Assembly: GCA_019279435.1 (NCBI GenBank)
Contig: JAAALK010000079.1
Span: 104,265,198 to 104,329,197 of the forward strand
Direction of reading: 5' to 3'
Origin: Zizania palustris
Taxonomy: Eukaryota; Streptophyta; Magnoliopsida; Poales; Poaceae
DNA: 64,000 nucleotides
Below, piece by piece: positions 37,708 through 48,741 of this stretch. The notes below the pieces were generated by a model. That model was not told the origin of the DNA and did not search any database. It saw only the letters and a program-made list of their open reading frames with translations. Position numbers and translations under genes: made by a program. Each line of letters starts with the position of its first letter. Positions within the stretch are counted from its first letter, which is position 1.

Positions 37708-40700
37708 ATGCCTCCTAAGCGGAGCACACCTCGCAATCCCACTCGGAGGTCCTCTCGGATCTCCGGAGAGATACCCTTCGACACAGTCGAAGTCGGAGGG
37801 TCTTCGACTATCCCTCCACCTCAAACTCCGCAAGGGGCTTCTATCCCTCGAGGATACGAAACCTCTCCACCAACCCCTTCCACACTCCGACCGCCCGGAG
37901 CCACTCTGCCACCCTCCATTCCGATCCGAACTGATCATACCAGCTCTCAAGACCCGGAAGGACCTTCCGGAGGAGATGAAGATAGCCTTGGAGATATGGC
38001 CACTCAAATGGCCAATCTTCAAGCCGAGGTAGCGAGGTGGCGGCAAGAGGCTGCGAACAGGCTTCGTCCTCAAGTCACCCCAGTTATCCCCGAAGTGCAC
38101 GAAGACGACGATCTTGATTATCCCGAAGCCCCGGAGAACGCCTCTTACGACAATGAATCTCCGTTGCATCCCGAGCTTCAGAAGGTTCGTTTCGATCCGA
38201 GGTTCAAAGCTTCGAAGCTTTGCAAGTATGCCGGAGACGAAGATCCCAGTGAGTTTGCGCGTTCTTATGCCCTAGCAATCGAGGCTAGTGGCGGAGACAG
38301 AGAAACTATGGCGAAGTGCTGCCCGTTAGCCCTTCAAGGAGTGGCGTTGAGATGGTTCTGGTCTTTAAAGCCAGGATCAATCACTTCATGGTCACAGTTG
38401 AAGAAGAAGTTCATAAGTAACTTTCAGGGCACCTTCGTGCCCCCCATGTCGACAGGGAGCCTTTTCCAAGTGAAGCAGCTCCCCGGAGAAACATTGAGAC
38501 AGTACTTCAAGCGCTTCGCTCACACGAAGTCGCAAATCCGGGGGCTGTCCACATCTTCAGTGGTTGATGCGGCTCGGGAAGGCGTCAGTCATAAAGGCCT
38601 TCTGGATAAATTGCATTGAAAGAGCATCACCACGGTATCACAGCTGATGTCGTATTTCGAGGAGTACTCGAAGTCAGAAGAAGGTTGGCTTCGGAGGACT
38701 ACTGCTACTTCGACAGTGTTGACAGAAGTTAAAGCAGAGGTGAAGACTTCGGCTCAGCCGCAAGAACCAGTCTCCGAAGTACAACATGATAGAAGAAGAG
38801 GGCAAAAGCACCCTCGCTCTGAAGTCTTAAACATTGCACCCCCGCAGAAGTCTGCACCAAGAGCTCCACAGTCTGCAGGGAACAAGTCCAGCGGCTGGAG
38901 GCCGCTAGGGAAAACGGCTGGCAAGGGCCAGACCCTTTTTTGCTGTATTCATGGAGAGAATCGAAGCCATGCAACTGACACTTGCAAGGCTATTCTTACC
39001 CTTCGGGGAGAATACTTGGAGAGAACTTCGGGTCGAGGTAGTACCGACCGAAGTCCAGCAGCAGCAGTGCGCTCGGAGCCGGTCCAGGCCGTGGCGCGGA
39101 TAGAAAATTTTGATGCTGCGAGGCATCCTCCGGTGGCCAATGTTATGCCACCTCCAAAGCAAGAAGAAGGGCAAGATAGAGGGAAGAGAGTAGTTCTCCC
39201 TATCTCCGGAGGAGGTACCCTCGGAAGCATGTCCAAGAGACAGCGAAGAGAGTACGTTCGAGAAGTAGGCCACATTGGGACTTCGTCATCTGCAGCTGCA
39301 ATGCCGGAGTGGTCTCATGTTCCAATATCTTTCTCTGCGGAGGATGCAGCTGGTATCAAGTTCCCGCATGCAGATCCATTGGTTATTACTGCTGATATTG
39401 CAGGAACAGAAGTTCGAAGGGTGCTAATTGACGGAGGTAGCTCGGCAGATATCATATTTGTACAAGCCTTCGATCAGTTATGCATTTCCCGGAAGCATCT
39501 CCTCCCAGCGGCTCGTCCTCTGCAAGGCTTTGCAGGACCTCCGCTAGATGCACTTGGCCAAATAGGCCTGGAAGTAACCTTCGGAGAAGGTTTACTAGCC
39601 CGAACTGAAGAAGTTATCTTTGATGTGGTGGATGCCCCGTATGCTTATAATGTCATCTTTGGGCGAGGCATGTTGAATCAGTTCGGAGCTGTGGCGCATC
39701 ACAACTACTTGTGCATGAAGATGCCCACACAATCAGGAGTTCTGACAGTCTTCGGAGATCAAGCCATAGCTCGGAGGGCAGAATATGGTCATGGTCCTCC
39801 TCTTGATCCGAGGCAAGTAAACAGTGTCCAAGATAATGGAGAAATTTTTTCAGCCTCCTCCGAAGCTTCGAAGAAGTCATTTCCAAGACCAAGTCCCGAA
39901 GGAGAGATTGCAACGAAGGTCATTGTCAAAGATGGTAAAGAATACACCTTTCAATTTGGTAAAGATTTACCTCCCGAAGTTGCAACTTCCTTGGAAAAGG
40001 TCGTAGAAGAAAATTTGGATGTCTTCGCTTGGTCTGACGAAGATATCACCGGAGTCAATCGGGATATTATTGAGCATAGTTTGCTTGTAAACCCGAAGGC
40101 CCGGCCTGTTCGACAAGGGCTCCGGAAGATGTCCGCAGAGAGAGCTGCTCTAGCTAAGGACGAAGTTGAAAAACTGCTGAAGGCTGGGATTATCAGAGAA
40201 GTGGCCCATACAGAATGGTTAGCCAACCCAGTCTTCGTCAGGAAGAAGTCCTCCGGAAAGTGGCGCATGTGCATTGATTTCACATCTTTGAACAAAGCGT
40301 GCCCACGTGACCCCTACCCCATGCCCCGAATTGATCAACTAGTTGACTCCACTGCAGGTTCGGAGTTACTAAGCTTCCTCGACGCGTATTCCGGTTATCA
40401 TCAAATATGGTTGAAACGCGAAGATGAAATCAAGACGAGCTTTGTAACTCCTTCGGGAGTCTTCTGCTATGTAAGAATGCCCTTCGGCCTAAGAAATGCC
40501 GGGGCTACTTTTTCAAGATTAGTTGCTAAGGCTCTAGGTCATCAACTAGGTCGCAATGTGGAGGCCTATATGGATGATATTGTAATAAAGAGTGCTTTAA
40601 AGCACCGACATAGCCTAGACTTAGCAGAAACATTCAATAGCCTTCGGGCATGTGGGATCCGCCTTAACCCCGAAAAATGTATATTCGGAGCTAAGGCTGG

Positions 40701-43104
40701 AAAGTTGTTAGGGTACTTAGTTTCAAGCAGGGGAATTGAAGCTAGCCCTACTCAAATAACTGCGCTGCAGAAGATAGCTCCTCCGGAGAATTTAAAGCAA
40801 GTGCAAAAGCTGACTGGACGTCTGGCCGCACTTAGCAGGTTTTTATCAAGGTCTGCGGAGAGGAGTTTGCCAATCTTTAAAGCTTTGAAAGGGTCCGAAG
40901 ATTTTGCATGGACACCGGAGTGTCAGAAAAGCTTCGAAGATATTAAAGATTATCTCAGCAATCTTGCTACACTTACGGTGCCTATTGCGGACGAAACCCT
41001 ACTTTTGTATCTTGCAGCTACAGGCTCAGCTGTCAGCGCAGTCCTTGTCAGAGAAGCAGATATCAATGGGAAGTTGGTCCAAAATCCTGTATATTTTGTA
41101 TCCGAAGCATTGTCAGGAGCAAAGACAAGATACTCCGAACTTGAAAAGTTCGTTTATGCTCTGATAATGGCTTCGAGGAAGCTAAGGCATTATTTTTTGG
41201 CTCATAATGTAATTGTACCAACTTCATATCCTTTAGGAGATATGCTCCGAAGCAAAGATTCCACTGGAAGAATTGGAAAGTGGGCAGTAGAACTAGCACC
41301 CTTCGGCATATCTTTCTTGGCAAGGACAGCTATCAAATCTCAAGTCCTAGCAGACTTCGTAGCAGAGTGGACTCCACCTGCGAAATTGACTCCGGAGAAA
41401 TCAGATGACGGAGTTTGGACTATTTACTCCGATGGGGCTTTCCAAGCATCCGGAGCAGGCATTGGGGCAGTATTAATTTCACCATCAGGACAAAGAGCAA
41501 TGTACTCCGCAAGACTCAACTTTAAGTCTACCAATAATATAGCGGAGTACGAAGGAATATTATTGGGACTCCGGAAAGCACGTGCTCTAGGGGCTACAAG
41601 AATAATTATAAAAACAGATTCTCAGATAGTAGCAGGGCACGTAGACAAAAGTTTTCAAGTCCGACATCCACAGCTTGCAAAATACGTAGAAGAAATTCGC
41701 AAGATCGAAGCAAATTTCAAGGGTATTTCCATTCGGAGTATACCAAGAGCTGAAAACGTGCAAGCGGACATTTTAGCGAAGGCTGCTGCCGGAGCTGTGG
41801 ATGTGCCTGACGAAGCTTTCTATGAGGAGCTCAATATACCTTCGGTGCCACAAGTTGCTTCTGCAGAGATTCTCTGCATTCCTAATGCAGATTGGAAAGA
41901 TTCAATCATAGAACTCTTGCAAGGAGGAACAAATTTGCCCGAAGAGCCCCAATTGTCAAGATTAAAGCTCAGAGCAAGAAATTATCAGTTAATCAACGGT
42001 ATATTATACAAGGCCGGAGTATGTTCCCCACTACTCCGATGTATATCTCAAGCCGAAGGCCAAGAAATTCTTCGAGAAATTCACGAAGGCCTTTGTGGAA
42101 GTCATTTAGCCCCTAGAGCTCTGGCAGGAAAAACACTTCGCCAGGGGCTTTATTGGCCCACAATAACAGCTGATGCGGAGAGCTTGGTCCGCACTTGTCA
42201 AGGATGCCAGTGGATGGGTCGACGGAGTCATCGCCCATCAACAGCTCTTCAAGTCATTGCTCCGGTATGGCCTATGGCCAGATGGGGTATGGATTTAATT
42301 AGTCCCTTTCCGTTAGCAAAGGGAAATCTGAAGTTCGCAGTGGTAGCTATTGAATATTTTTCTAAGTGGGTGGAAGCAGAGCCCTTAACAGCTATCACTT
42401 CGAATAACGTACAGAAATTCTTCTGGAAGAACATTATTTGCCGGTTCGGAGTGCCTAGATATCTCACAGTTGATAATGGAACACAGTTCGACGCAGAACC
42501 CTTCAGGAAGTTTTGCGAAGACCTAGGCATTCAACTATGTTTTGCTGCAGTAAGACATCCTCAGTCGAATGGAGCCGTTGAGCGAGCCAATGGAAATATC
42601 TTATCAGGGCTAAATCGAAGAATAGTAGGGTTGTCAAAGGGACTGTGGACCGAAGAGCTGCCAAAGATTCTATGGTCCATTAGGACTACGCAAACAAGGT
42701 CCACAGGTTTTACTCCATTCAGACTACTATTCGGAGATGAAGCTATGACTCCGACAGAGCTCAGAGGGGGGTCGATTCGCAGCACCGAACCGGACATCGA
42801 AGAAGAAAGACAAGCTTCGTTAGATTTGTCAGAAGAAACAAGACTTCGGGCTGTAGCTAATTTATCAAAGTATCATCAGCAGACGAAGACTTGGTATGAC
42901 CCGAAGGTTAAGCTCAGCGAGTTAAGGCCGGGTCATCTTGTTCTACGAAGCATTATAGCACCAGGGAAGTTAGGCAATAAATGGGAAGGTCCATATCTAA
43001 TTGTCCGCTCCGGGCGCCCTGGTTCATTTAAATTAGCTAATTTAGAAGGTGAAGAGTTAGCGCATACTTGGCATGCGGAGCACCTAAAGCGATACTTCGC
43101 ATAA
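37708..43104 (+). pseudogene. gag-pol: Gag-Pol of element C with a single premature stop
   Basis: Same 1,798-codon plan as A and D: gag domain, CCIHGENRSHATDTC knuckle, DGGSSAD protease, RT with FGL and YMDD, degenerate first RNase H, intact second RNase H (YSDGA, AEYEG, TDSQ), HHCC and D-D-35-E integrase. The only interruption is TGA at 38617-38619, where A has CGG and D has CGA, a likely C-to-T change at a CpG. It would end translation after 303 residues, inside gag after the capsid domain. The frame on both sides is continuous (37708 and 38647 are in register). Also unusual are Cys in MAKCCPLAL (Phe in A and D) and Ser in MDLISPFP (Gly elsewhere). Proteins supplied by sister copies could still move it. 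Confidence 0.93.
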
Positions 43105-44028
43105 GGGCTCCTTGTAATTCGTTTGTAATCACCTCTAAATTAATAAAGCGTACACCCTGATAGTTGCCTTCCCCTTGACACTCCTAGTTTCCCGAGTGGA
43201 CGCACTGGGACGGAAGTCGATCGAGAGGGAAGTGTCATTAAGCTGGGCTGTATTTCCGGACTTCGTACCCATAAAGTCGAAGCCTCCGGTGTGGTGGCTG
43301 AAATCCATCCGGAGCCCAAGCTGATACCTTGTAGGCATCCGTAAAAGAGCCAATACCACATTCTACGGAGTCCAAGCTTCGGCTGGTAGACTTCCGTAAA
43401 AAGAGCCGAAGGTGGCCAAAATCTGCGGAGTCCAAGCTGCAGCTTGCAGACATCCGTAAAAAGAGCCGAAGGTGGCCAAATTCTGCGAAGTCCAAGCTCC
43501 GGCTGGTAGACTTCTGCAAAAAAGAGCCCAAGTTGGCCAAATTCTGCGAAGTCCAAGCTCCGGCTGGTAGACTTCTGCAAAAATAGCCGAAGGTGGCTAC
43601 AATTTCTGCGAAATCCAAGCTCCGGCTGGTAGATTTCTGCAAAAAACAGCCGAAGGTGGCTAAAGCAAAACAGCATTTAAGCCATGAGCTTCGAATGTCT
43701 GTTCATATCCGTCCAAAGTGACAAAATTCTTAAGACACTAAAGTGTCCTAGAAGTTATCTCAATTGATTTCTTTCATGAAATAAACAAAGGTACCAAGTT
43801 ACCATTCTTCTGACTACAAAGGTCGAAGACATTTTATAAGATTTCAAAAGATCTTTAAATGACAGAGAGGCTCCGAACCCCCAAAAAATTGTACTCCGAA
43901 GTTTTTTCTTTGCGCATAACCATCTTTGAATGCGGTTCGAAGTTGCTTATACCCAAAGAGGGGCTAGTAATATGGAGACAATTTTAAATCGGCATTCATT
44001 ATTGAAATAAATGTGTTTACAGATTACA
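43105..44028. repeat. Convergent 3' zone of element C with six ~60-bp units
   Basis: Between the stops of gag-pol and the antisense gene. Units begin at about 43318, 43373, 43433, 43493, 43554 and 43616, each 60-62 bp, core CTCCGGCTGGTAGACTTCTG plus AGCCGAAGGTGGCC. Minus-strand frames through the array stay open because the unit is close to 20 codons; I do not treat these as genes. The stretch 43670-44028 is A/T-rich with no feature. Confidence 0.85.
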
Positions 44029-47000
44029 TTATGAAAAATTGGTATCTATACCAAGAAGGAATCGGAGACCTCTTCGGTCCCGAGAGCCAGGGGTGGAACG
44101 ACTAGTTCCAACATCGGAAGTTCTAAGAACTTTGCGTTTAACTCTCTTCCTCCCCTTCGAAGCTCTAAAATCCTTCTGTTCTTGTTGAAGCTCGGCCCAA
44201 GTTCGAAGCCGCTCGGGGCTTCTCTCCCAGCTTCTAAGATCTTCAGATCTTTTATTTTGGGCTTCACCTTCGTCTTCGGACCAATTAGTGTCTTCAGAAG
44301 ACGAGGTGTTTGCGTCGATCTCTTTATCTTCCTCTTTAATATAAGACAATACGTCTTTGATTACTTCGGGCGCAATAACGCCGGAGTCATCTCGAGGGAT
44401 AAGGAATCGAGGACGCTTATAACTCTTTAGAAGTTCGAAGGTGTTCCACAGTGAGCGAAGTTCGCTGTTAAGCTCTAACACTTCGATATCTTCCATAAGA
44501 GGCAAAGCCTAAAAATATGACAAACAAGATTTTCATTGATAAATATTTACAAGCATCAGCTTTACATAATAAAAAAATCCTAAATAATCCTAAACCTGCG
44601 GGTTCGGAGGAGGCTGACTGCTCGAAGCTTGACTCCAGACTTGCTTTTGGCGTTGGCCTTCATCAATCCAAGCCTTGATCGCAGATCGACCTTCGGCTCT
44701 CCACGAAGTCTGGAAGGCTCGCCAAGCAGTAGCTACGCCTTCGGAAGGAGTCAAAAGTCTCGCGTCGTCGAAGATGATGGAGCCCTCTGCGCCCGGAGTG
44801 ATTGTTCGGCCCAAATCCTCGTAGTAGCGAAGTATTCCAAGGGCAGACACTTGTCCGGAGAGTTCTCCATAACGTATGCCTGCCGTCTTCATTTGCTTCG
44901 CTGCTCCTTGGATCCTCTTTAGCCGGCGCAGCAGAGTTACATTGTCATCCGAAGGTAGTGATCCAGTAGTACCGAAGTACTCCAAGACACCTAACATTTG
45001 TTCGATGACCTCCGAAGCCACCTTCTCAGACTTGAGTTTTTCTGCATTAAGTGCGTCCTTGACCGAAGTCGTTTCTGCTAAAACTCCGGAGATTCTAGCA
45101 TTCTCCGTAGTCAAAGCATTCTTCTGAGTCCGGAGTTGGCCAGCCTCTTCTTGTAGCCTTACAAGTGCGGAGCCCTTCGCAGCATCCTCCGTCCGCAGCC
45201 TTTCAATCTCCGCTCGAAGCACAATTCTTTCTGCTTCGAGCTCTTTCTTTGCAGCCTCCAAGCTTTGCCTAGCCCTTCGCTCTGCTAAGATTACATTGTC
45301 CATCTGAGCTACTCGACCTTCGGAGAAGTTAAAATTTCTTTGAAGAGTTTCGTTCTCTTCCCGAAGTTGAGCAATTTCGTTTTCATTCGACAAAGCTGCA
45401 GCGCGGGCTAAGATTGCTTGCTGAGAAAAAAGTAAAAAACTGGAATAAGAAATTATTCATATAAAATTCATTATTTGGTTCGAAGATGCTTTGTACCTGA
45501 TAAGCTGCTCTTTCCACAGCAATATTAAGCTCCGAACCCTTCGCTCTGCTTAAAAGAGCTACTAGCTCTGTTTCCCCGACTTTGCGACTGGCTTCACCCA
45601 AAGGTTTAACCAAAGTCCCAAGTCCGGTTTTCTCCTCCAAAAATGGAGCTATGAGAGGAAGCAGTGCTAAAGCCTTCTGATCAGCTCTGCTTAGCGAGGG
45701 TCCAGAGGGTTCTTCCGAGGCCCTTGGAACTTCTGAAGATGGCCCCCCCTAAGTTGATTCGCTTTCATCTGTTGACTCAGATGAAGTCGATCCTCGAGCT
45801 GGGAGAGGCTCTATGTGTCTTTTTCCTCTTCCAGGCCCCGGTAGAGTAACTCCCGGTTGTGGCTCCGAAGTTGTCGAAGGTCTTTGAATTGTATCTTCGA
45901 GGGATACTTCGACAACAGGAGGCTCTGAAAAAACAAAAATATTACACATTGTATAATTTTGCAAAAATTGATAAAGATTATGCAAAAGTTACCTTCGACA
46001 TTCTCTGGAATATCGAGCACCGGACTGATCGGAGGATCAAAAGTGTAGTCCTCATCCGAATCAGCTGCTAAATCTTGGACTGCAGGAGCCTCGTCCTGGG
46101 AAGTCCTCGTTACTTCTTCAGGAATCGAAGCCATAGTGACTTCGATCCCACCTTCGTTCATAGGAACTCCGGCCTGAGTTGTATCTTCTTGAACTACCGA
46201 AGTCATTGGTTGATCAACATTATCTCCAGACTCCGGTACGTTCGCAGGCACTTCGGCCTCATCCACACCCATTGGGGCTTCGTCTTGTTCTTCCTGGGTA
46301 TCCGGAGCTCTTACTTCTTCGATGTTGGCTTGAAGCTCCGGAATACCTGCAGTATCTTCAATGTGAATACTTCGTTGAGTTGCATCTTCATCAATTAATT
46401 TTACTAATAAAATACCTTCGTCCTCTTTAGAACCAGAAAGTGAGGTTCTTGAGCTTGAAGGAGCAGGATCCAAAGGTGCGAGATTCTTAGGTTTTCGGGC
46501 CACCTTCTTCACCGGAGTCTTTGCTGAACCTGAAGCTCCGGCTTCAGCTACTCTTTTCTTGGGGCCTTTCTCCTGAGGCACCCAATCCGTCAGAGGGGGT
46601 GGAGTCAACTCCAACATCCCCCATACTCTGTTAAAACGCTCCCAACTTCCGACTAATTTGATTCGCCATTCTTTTTCTGACGGAGTTGGAGCACCCAAAA
46701 TCTTCTCCGAAGCCCTTACAATTTGCTCTGAAGTAATAGGGGCTGAAGAAGCTAAAAAATAATTCAAGTTAATTTTTCTTCGAAGTAAATATGTACTATG
46801 CATATTGGTTTCGAAGTTACCTGCAGGGCTCGAAGTATAGCTTATCTTGCGAAGACCGCCTTCCGAGTCATCCTCGAAGGCGATAGGCCAGTTGGCCATC
46901 AACGGAGGAATTTGAAGTCCGAGGAACTCTTCGGCTAAGTCCCGCATGCTCAACCTTCTGCTGATTTTCTGAAGCAAGTTAAGGCGGGCTTCGAGTTGGC

Positions 47001-47766
47001 CTTCGTCAGGTTGCACTAAGGCTTCCTTCCGGAACTGAATTTCCTTGAGAGGACCGGCCAGAGGACTATTCACTCCAACTTCGGCATAAAACCACCTCAG
47101 AACCCAATCGGTGTACCATCTGGCATTGATGGCCTTAGCAGGGAATTGCAGGGCATATTCATCACGAAGCCTAAAATTGATGCTTCCGAAGGAAACCACC
47201 ACCTTCTCACCTCCGGAGCCTACGAAGGTCTTTGGCTGACAAGTTGCTCTATGTAGCGCAGCGAAGATTTCAGCCCTCCCCTCACAACCTTCGGCTCTCA
47301 GTGCCCATTCGAAGATAGCTAATCTGGCTACAGCATTCGGAGATAGTTGGGGGAGGGTTACGTGAAACAAGTCAAGTACTTCGGCTAAGAAATCCACAGC
47401 CGGGAGGCCCAAGCCAGCTTCGAAAAAAGCTTCGAACACTACAACTTCTCCTGGTCTCGGTGATGGAATCGATTCTTTGCCCGGCTTCCGAATCATAACC
47501 CCATCACTAATCTTTCCCCCCGCTGTGATTGCCAAAGATTCTTTCTTGCAGGTAGACGGCCCCAACGTAAAAGATTGATCCAAGTACTTGGTTGAAGGTG
47601 GGCACAGACCTTGGTCGTCGGGGATTTGGGGATTTCTCCCCCCTGCCGCCATGGAAATCGTCGCCCGCATCGAGGGTGCCGCCGCCGATGTCGCCGCCGC
47701 TGCTGCTGCAGCTGCTTGCTGCCGAGCCAAGGCCGAAGGAGGCGCAGATCCCTTGGTCTTCACCAT
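44029..47766 (-). pseudogene. Antisense gene (aORF) of element C, best-preserved copy, one stop in exon 3
   Basis: Minus-strand exons by splice-site reading: 47766-46821, 46751-45993, 45924-45497, 45420-44596, 44508-44029. Introns of 69, 68, 76 and 87 bp are all GT...AG. The exons total 3,438 nt, an exact multiple of three (1,145 codons plus stop). Exon 1: MVKTKG, a run of eight or nine Ala, then the PF04195-like block with FFEAGLGLP and LSPNAVARLAIFEWALRA, and YTDWVLRWFYAEVG. Exon 2: basic VKKVARKPKN stretch, then acidic linker. Exon 3: APFLEEKTGLGTL. Exon 4: about 270-residue coiled coil with AERRARQSLEAAKKELEAE. Exon 5: LLGIDTNFS end. A TAG at 45749-45751 interrupts exon 3 next to a run of seven C. 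Intron 1 is open and divisible by three, so it can be read through. No catalytic motif is recognised, and no transposase or envelope features are seen. Confidence 0.85.
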
Positions 47767-48245
47767 CGCGATTGCCGGATTGATCTGAGGGAATGGAAAC
47801 TAGGGCTCAAGAACTCAAAGACTAGGGCTCAAGAACTTGAAGAGCTCAAAAGGCTTTTGACTAGGAAGAAGCGGTGAAAAGGTAATCGGGTAAGTTTTGG
47901 GGCTCTTTATTTATAGCCTAATCTTTCCGTTTGTTACCGTTTGAGTTCTGCCTTTTCGCATTCCCGCTTGTTATTTTCCTCCGAAAATAACGCCTCCTAT
48001 AGCTGCCGTTAGGAACAGAAACTAACGGCTATTTCTTCTAAGTCTAAAAAGACTTTCGAACTTCCTGAGTCAGTTCTAAGATAGTTCGAAAGGTAATTAC
48101 CTTATGACTGATTCGAAGTTCTTATCTCCATGCATTTCGGAGATAAAATGAAAATCAATAACCCCTATGATTGGTTATCTTTTCTTTCCGTATACTGCTC
48201 TCCTAACGTTACAGGTCGAACGGAGAAGCGTATTCGAGGGGCTAC
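47767..48245 (-). promoter_or_regulatory. Promoter region of the antisense gene of C, and polypurine tract
   Basis: No conserved ORF. Minus-strand TATAAATA at 47915-47908 lies about 140 bp upstream of ATG 47766. CGAGGGGCTAC (48235-48245) precedes the LTR. Confidence 0.6.
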
Positions 48246-48741
48246 TGTTGGGGGAAAATATCTCATCTTCGGGGTTATTGCCGAAGTAGCATAAAGACAG
48301 TTAACCAGTTCGAAGATTGTCCGAAGACCATCTTCGAAGATGCCCAGAACCTCGTTCGAAGTCCGTAGACTGGCATTGGTTCGAAGTATGTCTTCGAACC
48401 AAAGCCCTTCAGGATCTTTTCTGCCAGCTAAGATGGAAGACTTATCTTCTATCATATTAGATTAGTCTTTTACCATTTTAGCCCTATTAAGGAAACCGAA
48501 TAGTTTCCTTAATGTCGGTTGTAATAGAGGGGTAAATAGGTCTTTTCCTTAATGTTTAGGCCTATAAATACCCCCCATTTCACCCTGTAATAGGGACCGA
48601 TTACAAGTGAATCAATACACACTTTCGAACTATTCTAAGCTATTATCCTTTCGGAGGCTTAGGACAGTTTGCTTCACAAACACTTCGTTTGTTAGTTTTC
48701 TTTTCTACAGAAACCTGTTAGCGTAATCTTTTACGCCAACA
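48246..48741 (+). repeat. 3' LTR of element C
   Basis: No difference from the 5' LTR found by eye across 496 bp. Followed by ATAAT. Confidence 0.96.

Larger units (their letters stand above)
37150..48741 (+). mobile_element. Element C: full-length Tat-type retrotransposon, very recent
   Basis: 11,592 bp with 496-bp LTRs at 37150-37645 and 48246-48741 that look identical by eye, and target duplication ATAAT at 37145-37149 and 48742-48746. Same plan as A: LTR, primer site, gag-pol (one stop codon), six-unit repeat zone, antisense gene, polypurine tract, LTR. It inserted into gag of element B. Identical LTRs mean insertion was recent relative to A (two differences) and E (about 15). Confidence 0.96.

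Noticed and set aside
43140..43676. Minus-strand repetitive ORF of 178 codons (also 61787-62227)
   Set aside because: The tandem unit is 60-62 bp, about 20 codons, so several frames stay open by arithmetic. There is no start context or homologous frame in A or B.
44029..47766. Envelope-like or transposase function for the antisense protein
   Set aside because: No signal peptide, membrane segment or DDE-type catalytic layout is visible. The Pfam name of the related family refers to its location in elements, not to a shown activity.
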